Source: JANSWP01 sp041941305 (GTDB lineage: Bacteria; Bacteroidota; Bacteroidia; Chitinophagales; Saprospiraceae). From it: a stretch of 54,602 nt of DNA. Where the stretch lies: NCBI GenBank assembly GCA_041941305.1, contig JBGTQJ010000063.1, positions 1 through 54,602 of the forward strand, written 5' to 3'. Below the pieces are notes generated by a model, which saw nothing but the letters and a program-made list of their open reading frames with translations, ran no database searches and was not told where the DNA came from. Each line of letters opens with the position of its first letter. Position 1 is the first letter of the stretch. Both the position numbers and the translations under genes were made by a program. This document shows, piece by piece, positions 18,587 through 29,289 of the stretch.

Positions 18587-21500
18587 ATGAGATCTAAACT
18601 AAGCATGGCAAGAGGGATATGGTGCCTCTTGCTCATAGGATTATTTTGCCTTAAAACAAATGCACAATTTGTTCAGTCGAATGTCAATATTCCCCCTCCT
18701 TATCCCATTCACCTGGAGGAATATGTAGAATTTAATAACCAAACTGTCATCACGCTTGTCAACACTTTTAATGAAGTGAAACAAGTAAAGTTGCTCACTA
18801 CTATCACTGGTGACAATGGCATACATGCGGCAATGAAGCCAACTTATATGCCTACTGCACCTATCGTGTTAAATCCAATGGAAACCAAGGTTTTGACTGG
18901 TGGGCAGTTGAAAGCCATCAACATCAATATCACCGAAAATGATATTGATGTGCAGGGCATTCCTATGGAAAAGTTGATACAAACGGAGGCATTGCCAGAA
19001 GGCAATTACACGGTTTGTGTAGAAGCATTTGATTACAATACCAGCGAACCCTTGTTTCCTCCAACGGGCGCTGGATGTGCACATATCTGGTTGACCCATT
19101 ACGATCCTCCGGAAATCATTTTGCCAGATTTTGAAGCAGTGGTACCACCAACGGTTCCTCAATTTGTCAATTTTGTTTGGACACCTTCCGGTATCGCGGC
19201 TTATACGAGATATCGCTTCCAGATCGTAGACATGAATCTGAACAATTTGAATGATCCAAATGATGCCTTCAGCAATATTGCTGTACAGTTGCATTTTCAA
19301 AGGGAGAACATTCTAATTCCCAACTTTCAATACGATTTATCCATGCCCCCTCTGCGAAAGGGGCATCAATATGCGATTAGGGTGACCGCTTACGATCCCG
19401 GGCAAAATATCATGTTCAAAAATGACGGACATGGTCCTGTTTCTGTGTTTACTTATGATTCTCAAGACGTAGTTGTGATAGGAGGACCTTCTTCTGATGA
19501 TCCTAATGTAATAGATGATATTGTTGACAATCCTCCACCAGATATTGATGTAGTAGACATTGATTTGAATGATTTTCCAATCATCATTAATCCTCCAAAT
19601 AATGATGATGACAACGACCCTCCTCAAGATCAGGATGGATGTATGGCTGATTGTACAGTCGCACAACCTCAGGGACCTACACAACCCATTCAACAAAATC
19701 AACCTGTAAATGTAGGGCTGTTTCAAATGCAAATCACTCAACTCAATGGGCAGAATGGTGAAGGAACCATTTACGTACCTTTCCTTGGTTGCAATGTAAA
19801 AACGACCTTCTCTGGATTAACTGTCAATGGCGGAAACACCATGCTCAGCGGACAGGTTTTTGGAAAAATAGATCCTGGCTCAGTTGTTACTCAGGCAGTA
19901 GCCAACAACGAAAATGCTGATTTGCAACAGATGTACAATCAATTACCGCAATTGATAGAGGAAGTAAACAGCAATGCCAAGAAAGTATCCATGTTTAATG
20001 GAAATAATGAAGAGAATTCTCCGCTTACAGGTATTCCCTTCTCAATGGATAATGGTGGATTAGATATGACTATTGTGGGAATGATATTTAACCCAACCAA
20101 TGCTTTCATGAATGTAGTGCTTGGTTTTGAAACCTTGCCTGGTGCCCTTACACCTTATTTGGGCTTGGGAGAATCAGGTATTGGCATTCGTCCTGGCGGT
20201 TTTTGTGACAACGTAACGGCAACACTTGGTTTACCTCAAAACAAGGAACTGGATCTTGTGAACAATGGCGGACAGAATTTTGTGAAGATGAAATTCATGG
20301 GCAGTGGCAACAATTCCAAAACCTACGCAAAATTCAATTGCACGGGAGTTTATGAGGTAAAAATTGATGCTGAATTAATTTTTGGAAGAGACCACGTTTT
20401 GGCTGTGCAAGCCGATGGGGATGTGCAAAACAATGCCAATGTTTCCATTGAAATCAAAAAGACTCTAAATAATAATTTCCAGGATTGGATCCTGGAAAGC
20501 CCTGTAGTAAAGCCAACCGGACATTTTACCTTACCAGCATTGCAGGGTTTTGTCATGACAGCCAACAATCTGGTTTTTGACCATCACGGCAATGAAGAAG
20601 CAGAGAATATGAACTTCCATCCCAATCATCCCTATAAAGGAGCAGATAGCAAATTGTGGAAAGGAGTATTCATAGAAGAATTGAGCTTAAAATTCCCGGA
20701 AGGGTTCAATAAAAACGGACAGCCTTTGCAGATTTCAGTACAAGATCTTTTGTTGGACAAAACCGGTTTCTGGGGAAAAACAGTTGTAGAAAACTTGATT
20801 TCCATAGAGAGTGGTGACCTGGGTGGCTGGGCCTTCTCCATTGACGAATTTAGTTTGGATGTAGAAGAAAGTACCCTGACAGGAGGTGGTTTTGCCGGAC
20901 AAATAGAATTGCCAATTACAGAATTTGGAATCCCTTATGACATTGTCCTTTCCCAAAATCAAAATGGCAATTCCTACAATTTTGGTATCAGTCCTAATAC
21001 AGAATTCGAAATTGACATGTGGATAGCTCAATTCGTAGTAGGCAACAGTTCCTCTATTGGTATTGAGAAGGTAGGCAATACCTTTAAACCTAAGGCAGTC
21101 ATTCACGGTGATTTGACCATTGGTTGGAATCCGGAAAAAGCAGAAGGCATGCAAAACAAGCCTGCTGTGAAGAAATTCAATTTACCAACATTGGGTATTG
21201 AAGGAATGGAAATAACAACAGCCAATAACCAACCAAAAATTACCAAATTTGGATTGCCTTCCTTGGACAATATTGATTTACCACAAGGAAAGATGTTTGC
21301 ATTCAGCATCAATTTGAATGATTTGGCAATCGTCAATAATAATGAAGGAGATAATGGTCTACAAATTTCCCTGGGTTTAGGCTTTGATAATGGTGGCAAT
21401 GCAGACGGTGATCCCCTCATTGGCGGTGAAGGAACCTTTACACTTTATCCTGAAATCGTCAATAAAAAATTCAAATTCAAAAAAGCCAAAGTAGATGAAA

Positions 21501-24500
21501 TTCAGGTAGATGTGAGCGTTGGTCCTGCTGAAATTCATGGCGGAATCATCCTGTACTCAGATGATCCAACTTATGGAAATGGTTTCCGAGGCTTTGTAAA
21601 CGTTTCTATGCCTCCACTTGGTTTAGAGGAAATGAACTTTACTCTTCAGGTAGGAACCGCACCTTCCGATTTTCGCTATTGGATGTTTGATGCTTCAATC
21701 AAATTATCAAGTGGAATTCCTTGTGGACCTGGTGTTGCGATTTATGGCTTAGGTGGTGGAGGCTGGTACAACATGACAAGAGAAGGACCTGAAAATACAG
21801 AACAGGCGCAGGCTGTGAATTATAACGACATGGTAAATGTAACCGAGGATGATGAGCCTGGAGCTCCTGGAGACACTCAAAATGGCATCACTTATACGCC
21901 ATCAGAGGGAAAGATTGGATTTAGAGCAAATGTCATTTTAGGATTAGCGGGTACCTCTTCTGCGTTCAATGCAGATGTTGGACTAGAGGTACAATTGAGC
22001 CAATATTATGGTTTAGATTATGTGAAGTTTTATGGCAAGGCTTATTTAATGCAAGCGATGGATAACCGAGGTGATGCTTTAATTACGGGTACAGTTGAGA
22101 TTTCCGTTGAAACTGCTAATTACAATCCCAATGGACCCGTCCTTTTGGGCAGTGTTGGCATCGCGGTCAATGTAGAATCTTTAGTCGAAGTTGAAGCCAA
22201 CCTACACCTGGGATTCATGTTTTCTGCCTCTGACTGGTATGTCAATTTTGGAGAATGGGATACGGAAGCCAATCCTGCTACTTATGAGCCACAAAACGAT
22301 CCTTTGCGAAATCACATAGGTATCAGCATTGATGCCCTCAATATAACTGTAGATTTCAATTGTTACTTTATGATAGGTACGCAAGTACCCCCCAACTTAC
22401 CACCACTACCCAAAAATGTTCAGAATTTCTTCCCTGGCGGAGCAAAAGCACCCAATGGTCTGGAAGGACTGACCAGCAGTGGACTGGCATTTGCAGCAGG
22501 TGCCGGCGTACATCTCGATGTTGAATTAAAGTTTGCGATACTCTATGCAGATATCATCTTCGATATGGGTTTTGATGCACTGGTTAGAAAGCTGGATGGA
22601 GATTGTGGGAAAAATGGGACTATGGGCATCGATGGCTGGTACGCAAACGGACAAGCGTATGCCTATTGTCATGTTGCAGGTGGTTTGGAAATTGACTTGT
22701 GGTTCTTTAGTGGAAAAGCGGAATTTGCCTCCTTTACTGCAGGTGCTCTTTTGAGGATGCAAGGTCCTAATCCTACCTGGATAAATGGTCGAATTAAATT
22801 TGAAGTCGCCATTCTGGGAGGATTGATAAAAGTAAATACTCAATTTGTTGCAGACATTGGAGAGAAATGCGACCCTGGTGCGGGCAGCCCATTTGATGAT
22901 ATCCCAATTGTATCGTTCGTAGATCCTCCAAACAAAGCAAAGAAAGTTCATTGCTACACAGATCCACAGATCATCTTCAACTTCCACAACGAGCCTTTTG
23001 CATTGGAAGTCATAGATGAAGATACGGATGAAGTAGAAAAAAGAGGCTATTCAATAGAGGTGATGGAAGTGAAGTTTTGGTACACAGATGAAGAAACGGA
23101 TGAGCAAGTCAATATTGAATTGAGCAAACCATACTATGCAAATGATGGCTACTCTTGCAAGTATCTACCGAAGGATGCCTTCCCCGGTTTGACCAATGTA
23201 AGCTACAAAGTCAGAACACGTGGTCACGAACACAAGATGAATGGCTACCTCGTTTCCAATCAAATAATCGAAACATTTGAAGAACAAATTGTAGAAGGAA
23301 CATTCAAAACGGATTCATTACCAGATGTAATTGAATTGGAAAATATCGTGTATTCCATTCCTGGCTTGGCTCAAAGATATTTCCTGAAAGATGAAGAGCC
23401 AAAAGGTAAAATTCAACTGGGACAACAAGGTTGTAACACACTTTTCCGAAAAGAAAATGAAGACAATCCTGACGAAAAGTACATCTACAAAGCCAAATTT
23501 ATTGAATTGGCAACAAATAATGAATATGAGACAGATTGTAATTGCAACAACTTCCTGGTGACTTATGACATTCCTGCAGAATTGAAGAACAACAGAATCT
23601 ATCAATTGGACTTCGTGCGTCGTTCCGTTCCTGCAAATGCACAAAATCAAGATAGTAAGAGCAACGAGCATTGGAGAAAGATTGGAGATTGGGCGAATTT
23701 AGAAGGAGGCATTGCATTACCACTCAACTACGCCAATAATAATGGCGGTGGCGGTGGTGGAAACAACGGTATTAACAATATCCAAATTCCCAATGAGAAC
23801 CCCAATAATGAGATGAACGAGGGCATCATCATTCTACCTCCAAATATGCAAGGCCCCAATCAAATTCAGGCAAACAACAACAATGGTGGCAATGGAAATA
23901 ATGGTGGAAACGGCATGCAACTCAATTTGAATATCAAAAACAATGACAATGGAAAAATGATTGCGATGGAAGTTTATGACAGAGAATTTGTAGAGTCTTT
24001 GGTTTCCATCAAAACTATTGACAAGGTTTTGTTTACCAATTATTTCAAAACGAGTAAGTTCAACACTCGCGCGGAAAAAGTGAACCAGATGGATGCTCAT
24101 TCGAAAATTTTCAGCGCAGAATATCCATTGCCTCCAGCACATTTTGAAGACAACCAGAATTACAATACGCCAGGTGATTTTCAGGTTGAAGTGCCACTGA
24201 TGTTACTGAAAACGGTAGAAGGTTTTGATCTCTACGATGTAAAGGGTTATTTCTGGTCAGCTATCAACCCTCAGGAATTGGAGGAATATGGAAATGAGGA
24301 AGATTTGTACAATATCAATCCACCTATCTTCCCACTGGAAAGAGCTGAACAAACCTGGTTGGAAAATGGTCCTTACCGCGCAGAATCCAATTGGTATAGT
24401 GATTATTCTGTATTCCACCAGCCTGACAAGCAGGAATACAAATACGAAATGGAGATCTGGGATCCAACGGATAATGAAGGTCCTGTTCCTTACCACTACT

Positions 24501-25429
24501 TCAACCCTGGTGACTTGAGACCCTATATCTACTGGCCGGATTCATGGTCATTGCACTACCCAACTTTCTTCGAAGAAGACGAAACGGACGATATTGGAAA
24601 TGTATTCTGGGGAGGTGACAGATATGCAGAGTTGTCCTACTACGACTACCTGGGCAATTTGAACAATGCGCCCAATGCCAAGTATAGAAACCCATTTGGC
24701 AAAAGTGAATTCAAATATGTACCAAGAGAATTGCCTAGTCCTCAACAAATTGCTTCAGACGAAGACTTCATTCCTTGCGAATGGTACAGACAAGGTCGCC
24801 ATGGTGATGTAGATTTTGGTGGATTAGCCATTGCTAAAGTTGAAAACAATTTGAGTTGGGGTGAAATCAACGCTGAAAAAGCCAAGGCTCCTAATAATGG
24901 AAACAATGGTGGCAACGGAATCAACGGCATACAGGCGAATAATATGAATTTTCAGAACAATCAAAATAACAATGGCGGCAATGGCATGGGCGCCGGATTT
25001 GGAATGAATATCCAAAACAATCCAACCAAATTCATCCCGGTCATCAATTATTCAGAATGGATGGCGAAGCGCGACCATGTTCGCTTGACGAATAAATTGT
25101 TGTACGATTTCCGCGAAGAGGTTTGTATAGGTTGTGGTGCAGATCCTGGAAAAGCCTTGACTGTCAAAGATTCTGGAAATGGACAAGGATACGGTCAATA
25201 CGATCCAAATAACAAGCCTCAAGATTGGAACGATGATGGAATTCCGGATTTCGATTACGAAGATTTCCCATACACTTACCAATACCTACCACTACGCACC
25301 TTCTTGCTCAAGCACAAATTGTACAAAGGCAGAGCCAAAGGTGAATATCGTTTCAAGGTAGCAGGTAAGCAGTTTATTTATCAGTTGCCAAAGATGGATA
25401 CAGAGGGCTGGACAAGTGTGAATAACTAA
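18587..25429 (+). CDS. giant TANFOR-domain secreted protein
   Basis: 2280 aa with a signal peptide (GIWCLLLIGLFCLKTNAQ); the ATG at 18587 or an internal ATG at 18605 could start it. Residues about 27-175 match the Bacteroidota TANFOR pattern: VQSNVNIPPPYPIHLEEY, LPEGNYTVCVEAFDY, GCAHIWLTHYDPPEIILP. A fibronectin-like segment follows (VPQFVNFVWTPSG ... YRFQIVDMN), then an Asp/Pro-rich linker. The middle 1200 residues are beta-rich with many Gly/Asn turns and no known enzyme motif. Two Asn/Gly-rich linkers lie near residues 1720-1790 and 2100-2145. No T9SS sorting domain is seen at the C-terminus, so its surface route is unclear. Function unknown; TANFOR proteins are large surface proteins. Confidence 0.8.
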   Translation: MRSKLSMARGIWCLLLIGLFCLKTNAQFVQSNVNIPPPYPIHLEEYVEFNNQTVITLVNTFNEVKQVKLLTTITGDNGIHAAMKPTYMPTAPIVLNPMETKVLTGGQLKAININITENDIDVQGIPMEKLIQTEALPEGNYTVCVEAFDYNTSEPLFPPTGAGCAHIWLTHYDPPEIILPDFEAVVPPTVPQFVNFVWTPSGIAAYTRYRFQIVDMNLNNLNDPNDAFSNIAVQLHFQRENILIPNFQYDLSMPPLRKGHQYAIRVTAYDPGQNIMFKNDGHGPVSVFTYDSQDVVVIGGPSSDDPNVIDDIVDNPPPDIDVVDIDLNDFPIIINPPNNDDDNDPPQDQDGCMADCTVAQPQGPTQPIQQNQPVNVGLFQMQITQLNGQNGEGTIYVPFLGCNVKTTFSGLTVNGGNTMLSGQVFGKIDPGSVVTQAVANNENADLQQMYNQLPQLIEEVNSNAKKVSMFNGNNEENSPLTGIPFSMDNGGLDMTIVGMIFNPTNAFMNVVLGFETLPGALTPYLGLGESGIGIRPGGFCDNVTATLGLPQNKELDLVNNGGQNFVKMKFMGSGNNSKTYAKFNCTGVYEVKIDAELIFGRDHVLAVQADGDVQNNANVSIEIKKTLNNNFQDWILESPVVKPTGHFTLPALQGFVMTANNLVFDHHGNEEAENMNFHPNHPYKGADSKLWKGVFIEELSLKFPEGFNKNGQPLQISVQDLLLDKTGFWGKTVVENLISIESGDLGGWAFSIDEFSLDVEESTLTGGGFAGQIELPITEFGIPYDIVLSQNQNGNSYNFGISPNTEFEIDMWIAQFVVGNSSSIGIEKVGNTFKPKAVIHGDLTIGWNPEKAEGMQNKPAVKKFNLPTLGIEGMEITTANNQPKITKFGLPSLDNIDLPQGKMFAFSINLNDLAIVNNNEGDNGLQISLGLGFDNGGNADGDPLIGGEGTFTLYPEIVNKKFKFKKAKVDEIQVDVSVGPAEIHGGIILYSDDPTYGNGFRGFVNVSMPPLGLEEMNFTLQVGTAPSDFRYWMFDASIKLSSGIPCGPGVAIYGLGGGGWYNMTREGPENTEQAQAVNYNDMVNVTEDDEPGAPGDTQNGITYTPSEGKIGFRANVILGLAGTSSAFNADVGLEVQLSQYYGLDYVKFYGKAYLMQAMDNRGDALITGTVEISVETANYNPNGPVLLGSVGIAVNVESLVEVEANLHLGFMFSASDWYVNFGEWDTEANPATYEPQNDPLRNHIGISIDALNITVDFNCYFMIGTQVPPNLPPLPKNVQNFFPGGAKAPNGLEGLTSSGLAFAAGAGVHLDVELKFAILYADIIFDMGFDALVRKLDGDCGKNGTMGIDGWYANGQAYAYCHVAGGLEIDLWFFSGKAEFASFTAGALLRMQGPNPTWINGRIKFEVAILGGLIKVNTQFVADIGEKCDPGAGSPFDDIPIVSFVDPPNKAKKVHCYTDPQIIFNFHNEPFALEVIDEDTDEVEKRGYSIEVMEVKFWYTDEETDEQVNIELSKPYYANDGYSCKYLPKDAFPGLTNVSYKVRTRGHEHKMNGYLVSNQIIETFEEQIVEGTFKTDSLPDVIELENIVYSIPGLAQRYFLKDEEPKGKIQLGQQGCNTLFRKENEDNPDEKYIYKAKFIELATNNEYETDCNCNNFLVTYDIPAELKNNRIYQLDFVRRSVPANAQNQDSKSNEHWRKIGDWANLEGGIALPLNYANNNGGGGGGNNGINNIQIPNENPNNEMNEGIIILPPNMQGPNQIQANNNNGGNGNNGGNGMQLNLNIKNNDNGKMIAMEVYDREFVESLVSIKTIDKVLFTNYFKTSKFNTRAEKVNQMDAHSKIFSAEYPLPPAHFEDNQNYNTPGDFQVEVPLMLLKTVEGFDLYDVKGYFWSAINPQELEEYGNEEDLYNINPPIFPLERAEQTWLENGPYRAESNWYSDYSVFHQPDKQEYKYEMEIWDPTDNEGPVPYHYFNPGDLRPYIYWPDSWSLHYPTFFEEDETDDIGNVFWGGDRYAELSYYDYLGNLNNAPNAKYRNPFGKSEFKYVPRELPSPQQIASDEDFIPCEWYRQGRHGDVDFGGLAIAKVENNLSWGEINAEKAKAPNNGNNGGNGINGIQANNMNFQNNQNNNGGNGMGAGFGMNIQNNPTKFIPVINYSEWMAKRDHVRLTNKLLYDFREEVCIGCGADPGKALTVKDSGNGQGYGQYDPNNKPQDWNDDGIPDFDYEDFPYTYQYLPLRTFLLKHKLYKGRAKGEYRFKVAGKQFIYQLPKMDTEGWTSVNN

Positions 25430-25437
25430 TCAAGATC

Positions 25438-25492
25438 AAGTTTAAGATCAAGTTTAAGTTTAATTTTAAAACTTAAACTTGATCTTAAACTT
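25438..25492. terminator. perfect 24-bp hairpin between convergent genes
   Basis: Arms 25438-25461 and 25469-25492 are perfect complements with a 7-nt loop. The left arm contains the tandem unit gatcaagttta. It sits between the convergent TANFOR and laccase-domain genes and should stop transcription both ways. Confidence 0.75.
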
Positions 25493-25496
25493 ATAC

Positions 25497-26264
25497 TTAA
25501 CATGTCATCCCAATCACTGCCAACATCCTCCCAGTCATACCATTTTCCTTCCTGTGTGAAAAATAATCCCCATTATTCAAAACAGTCGAAAAAGGAGAAA
25601 TTTCAATTTGAGATTCCGGAACACCAAAATTCATCAATTGCATTTTGTTTGCATGCTTCAGGTTTACGAAATATTTTTGACGCTCTTCATTCCATGCTTT
25701 AAACTCCTCTTTAAACTTTACAGCAACCCAATCCCCTACTTCAAAAGAACACTCATCGATACAGGTACCAACATAAGCAAAACAATCCTTGCCCTCAGTA
25801 CCATATTTTAGGTTCATCTTTTCAAGCGTTTTTCGTACGATTTGGGCTACTGTTCCCTTCCAGCCCGCATGTATGGCAGCCACAGCTTCTTTTTGAGCAT
25901 CAAAAATCAAAACAGGTACACAATCAGCAATAGTAACTGTGAGAAACAAATTTTTCTCATCCGTAATAATGGCATCATAATCTCTGTACTGCTTGGGTTC
26001 TGAAGCAGTTAATATCCAATCTCCATGTTTTTGAAAAGAACCGACGATTTGTCCCTCATGAATGTCCAATGCAGCAAAAAACCGACTGCGATTTTCGCGT
26101 ACATTGTTAAAAGCGTCTTCTGTATAAAGTCCCAAATTGAGAGACTCAAAGGGTGGAGGGCTTACACCACCGTGGCGAGTGCTTTGAGCAGCGAGGATAT
26201 TTGAAAAGTTTGAAAAAATGGTGGGTTTTTGCAGCACAATTTGGCTGGATTTTATTTTTGACAT
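25497..26264 (-). CDS. pgeF: laccase-domain protein YfiH/PgeF family (purine nucleoside phosphorylase-like)
   Basis: About 255 aa from the ATG at 26264 (a TTG six bases upstream is in frame). Family marks: RHGGVSPPPFESLNLG, a metal His in KHGDWIL, ADCVPVLIFD, the HAGWKG motif, and CIDECSFEVGDWV near the C-terminal third. His, Cys and His of the zinc site can be placed at HGD, ADC and HAG. The family was first called multicopper polyphenol oxidase; characterised members are cytosolic purine nucleoside phosphorylases or deaminases. It starts 26 bp after the stop of the hybrid kinase gene on the same strand. A TATTTTTG lies three bases upstream of the ATG and could give a leaderless transcript. 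Confidence 0.88.
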   Translation of the reverse strand: MSKIKSSQIVLQKPTIFSNFSNILAAQSTRHGGVSPPPFESLNLGLYTEDAFNNVRENRSRFFAALDIHEGQIVGSFQKHGDWILTASEPKQYRDYDAIITDEKNLFLTVTIADCVPVLIFDAQKEAVAAIHAGWKGTVAQIVRKTLEKMNLKYGTEGKDCFAYVGTCIDECSFEVGDWVAVKFKEEFKAWNEERQKYFVNLKHANKMQLMNFGVPESQIEISPFSTVLNNGDYFSHRKENGMTGRMLAVIGMTC

Positions 26265-26290
26265 GACCAAAAATAGGAAGGATTATTAAT

Positions 26291-29206
26291 TCAATTCAAA
26301 TAGCTACTAGGCGACCTTCCAAATCGCTCAGAAAACTTCTTTGTAAAATAGGAAGCACTTTCAATGCCGACTTCATACCTAACTTCCGTCACCGAAAGGA
26401 ATTGACGATTTTCCAATAGCTGCCTTGCCTTTTGTAATTTAATTTCCAAAATAAAAAGGACGGGAGAGAAACCGGTTAATTTTTTCAAAACGCGGGTTAG
26501 ATTTCTTTGACTGTAGCCCAATTTGTGCGCCAAATCCTTCACTTTAAAGTCGGGTCGATCCAGATTTTTTAAGACTATTTTCTCTGCTTCCAGTAAAAGT
26601 TGTTTTTCTGCATTGTCAGTGGTTTCAGAAGCTACTGAGCCTTTTCCAAATGCCTCTTTCAGGGCGGTTTCCCTTTCCATCTTATTTTGCAATAATGTTT
26701 GGATTCTGGCTTGCAACTCGCTGACGTTAAATGGCTTAGTAATGTAATCATCAATACCCAGGCGAAATCCACGCAGTTTATCTTCCTCCAAAGCACGTGC
26801 CGTTAGCAAAATAAAAGGTGTATGTTGCCATTCAGGATGTTCATTTAGTTTTTCGCGAAAAGCAAAACCGTCCATAAAAGGCATCATCACATCAGAAGTG
26901 ATGAGATCGAATTGTTGGTTTTTCAATTTTTCCAAAGCTTGTCTTCCATCAGAAGCTGTTGTGCAAATGAAATTTTTGGACAATACCTCCTCCAAATACT
27001 GGCTCATTTGAGTATTGTCTTCTACGATTAGGATTTTTGGTTTATTGCCATTTAGAAAAATGGAATGATAGGGCATTTCAGCATCCTTTGCTTGTTTAAT
27101 TGAGGGATGATGTCTTTCCCTTAGGGAGTCATGGGGTTGCCCAGAAGATTGCATACTCTTCTCTCCTCGCACTTCCTCTGACTCTCCATGAAGGGAACTG
27201 CTTTCCACCAAAGAAGTCTCCAAAACCTCAAAGGGCAAACTCAATCTAAACACACTTCCCTTTCTCAATTCACTCTCCACTTCTAAATTACCTTCCATCA
27301 ATTCTGCCAATTCCTTCGCTAATGCCAATCCTATACCACTACCTCCTTGCAAAGGAGCTTCAGCAACCGTAGATTGGTAAAATCGATCAAAAATATGTGG
27401 CAAATCTCCAGGATGAATGCCCTTTCCTGTGTCTCGTACTTCAAAGTGAAAAATTCCTTTTTGTTCTTCAACTCGAAGGGTCACCACACCGTTTTGTTCG
27501 GAAAATTTGATGGCGTTCGCCAAAAGATTATTGAGTATTTTTTCAAATTTTCCAGTGTCTAGTCCGACTTTTAATTCATCTGAAATAGGACAATAGAAAT
27601 CCAATTGCAATTTTCTTAGATGAGCGATAGATTCGTAGGAATAGAAAATACGACGGACAAGCGGGCGAAGGGCAATTTCTGATTTTTGGATGGCAAGTTT
27701 TCCAGATTCCAGCTTTGCCAAATCCAGAATTTCATTGACCAGGTTGAGCAATTTTTTACTATTGCCTTGTGCTAATTCTAAATCTTTTTTTACTCCAACC
27801 GATGTTACCTTCTGAATGGCATTTTCCAAAGGGGCAAGAATGAGCGTAAGTGGGGTTCGCAATTCATGTGAGATGTTCGTAAAGAAATTGGTTTTTAAAG
27901 TATCTAAATGGCGCAATCGTTCGGCTTCTTTTTGTTGGGCATAGAGTGCCAATTCTGCTTCTTTCTTTTTGCGGCCTTGGTTATAAAAATACCATTGAAA
28001 GATGCCTGTAATTAAAAGGAGTAAAGCTAAACCCCCAAATATAATCTGATTGCGCGCATTTTTTTGGCGAGCGATTTCGAGTTGTTGTTTTTCGTTTTCG
28101 TAACGGGCATGGGCTTCTGAGAGTTGAGCACTGGAAGTTTTATTAAAAAGGGAATCACTAAGAGCATCTCCTTTTTTGATTGATTCTAAAGCCTGTTCAT
28201 GATTTCCTTTTATCTCAAAAACATTTGCAAGGCGATAATATGCTGTTCTTTTCAGATCAGATAATTTCTCCCAATCAGCCATTTCAATAGCTTTTTCGTA
28301 AAGTATAATTGCAGAATCAAACTTCTCTTTTTCAAATAAAGCCTTGCCATATTGGTTGGTTATGGAAGCCTCAATTAAATGATCTCCAGCTAGCTGAGCA
28401 GCTTTTAGCCCTTGTATAAAATGACTTATGGCCTCTTCTAACCTATTTTCCAGCAGTAAATGAACGCCCAAATTATGATATGCATATGCTAAATTCGAAT
28501 TGTCATTTAACGCTTTTGAAGCTTGAATGGCTTTTTGAAGGTAGGCTTCGAATTCCTGCCCTTCAAGAAAGTCAAGAGCATAATTGTAATAGTATTCGGG
28601 TAATAATGCACGATCATTTGTTAAGTTGAATTGTTCATAAGCTAAATTCACATATTGGTCTGAAGCATCTTCATTCAGACTATCATAATATAGAATTCCC
28701 AAAGATTTATAGACATGCCATAGTAATACAGGGTTTTGGAGTGTTTCTGCAATTTTGGCAGCCTGGTTAGCATAATCGAGGCTTGGTTTCCAATCTCCTA
28801 ATTTCCAATAACTTTTTCCAATTTCCAGGAGGGTTGGCACTTCCAATTCATACATTTTCAAGTCTTGGATTTTGGGTAAAATCCTGTTTCCAATGTTAAA
28901 AACAGAATCGTGATACCCCAATTGGCAATAAGCTTCTATAGCGGCATATTGGCTTTTTAAAAATTCTTTTTGGAAATTCTTTTTTGTCGCTAATAATTGA
29001 GCTTTGGCACTCCAATCTAAACTTTCTCTGGCATTCATTTTTCTGGTCAGTAATGCCAATTCGTTCAAAACTTGAACTTCTTCCTTTCCAACTTTTGTTG
29101 CTAAAACCTGTTTTAAACTATCAACTACTTGAATTTGAGCCTCCAAACAAGTGGCAAAAAGCATAAAACACGCAACCATGTATGTCAGCAATCTGGAAAA
29201 TTTCAT
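26291..29206 (-). CDS. hybrid two-component regulator: TPR sensor, histidine kinase, receiver, AraC HTH
   Basis: 971 aa. Signal peptide about 1-23 (ending CLEAQ), then TPR-like helices to about residue 385, a transmembrane helix (IIFGGLALLLLITGIFQWYF), a HisKA domain with the phospho-His in NISHELRTPLTLIL, an HATPase domain (NNLLANAIKFS, DTGKGIHPGD, GGSGIGLALAKELAELM), and a receiver domain with the phospho-Asp in ITSDVMMPFMDG and Lys in YITKPF. The end is an AraC-type DNA-binding domain (KVKDLAHKLGYSQRNLTRVLKKLTGFSP). Signal perception by a periplasmic TPR array and transcription control lie in one chain. Typical Bacteroidota HTCS have Y_Y_Y propellers instead. Three direct repeats upstream (29290-29400) are candidate sites. 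The downstream laccase-domain gene is probably co-transcribed. Confidence 0.92.
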   Translation of the reverse strand: MKFSRLLTYMVACFMLFATCLEAQIQVVDSLKQVLATKVGKEEVQVLNELALLTRKMNARESLDWSAKAQLLATKKNFQKEFLKSQYAAIEAYCQLGYHDSVFNIGNRILPKIQDLKMYELEVPTLLEIGKSYWKLGDWKPSLDYANQAAKIAETLQNPVLLWHVYKSLGILYYDSLNEDASDQYVNLAYEQFNLTNDRALLPEYYYNYALDFLEGQEFEAYLQKAIQASKALNDNSNLAYAYHNLGVHLLLENRLEEAISHFIQGLKAAQLAGDHLIEASITNQYGKALFEKEKFDSAIILYEKAIEMADWEKLSDLKRTAYYRLANVFEIKGNHEQALESIKKGDALSDSLFNKTSSAQLSEAHARYENEKQQLEIARQKNARNQIIFGGLALLLLITGIFQWYFYNQGRKKKEAELALYAQQKEAERLRHLDTLKTNFFTNISHELRTPLTLILAPLENAIQKVTSVGVKKDLELAQGNSKKLLNLVNEILDLAKLESGKLAIQKSEIALRPLVRRIFYSYESIAHLRKLQLDFYCPISDELKVGLDTGKFEKILNNLLANAIKFSEQNGVVTLRVEEQKGIFHFEVRDTGKGIHPGDLPHIFDRFYQSTVAEAPLQGGSGIGLALAKELAELMEGNLEVESELRKGSVFRLSLPFEVLETSLVESSSLHGESEEVRGEKSMQSSGQPHDSLRERHHPSIKQAKDAEMPYHSIFLNGNKPKILIVEDNTQMSQYLEEVLSKNFICTTASDGRQALEKLKNQQFDLITSDVMMPFMDGFAFREKLNEHPEWQHTPFILLTARALEEDKLRGFRLGIDDYITKPFNVSELQARIQTLLQNKMERETALKEAFGKGSVASETTDNAEKQLLLEAEKIVLKNLDRPDFKVKDLAHKLGYSQRNLTRVLKKLTGFSPVLFILEIKLQKARQLLENRQFLSVTEVRYEVGIESASYFTKKFSERFGRSPSSYLN

Positions 29207-29289
29207 TTTTATCGATCAAAGTTGATACTGGAGAAATCATTTCAAAAATACCCTTCTTTTCAAGCATTCCTTCAAAAAAGACCTCTTTT

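Noticed and set aside
18869..24142. Reverse-strand ORFs of 100-150 aa opposite the TANFOR gene
   Set aside because: No family pattern or promoter is visible and the plus-strand frame is continuous and well supported.
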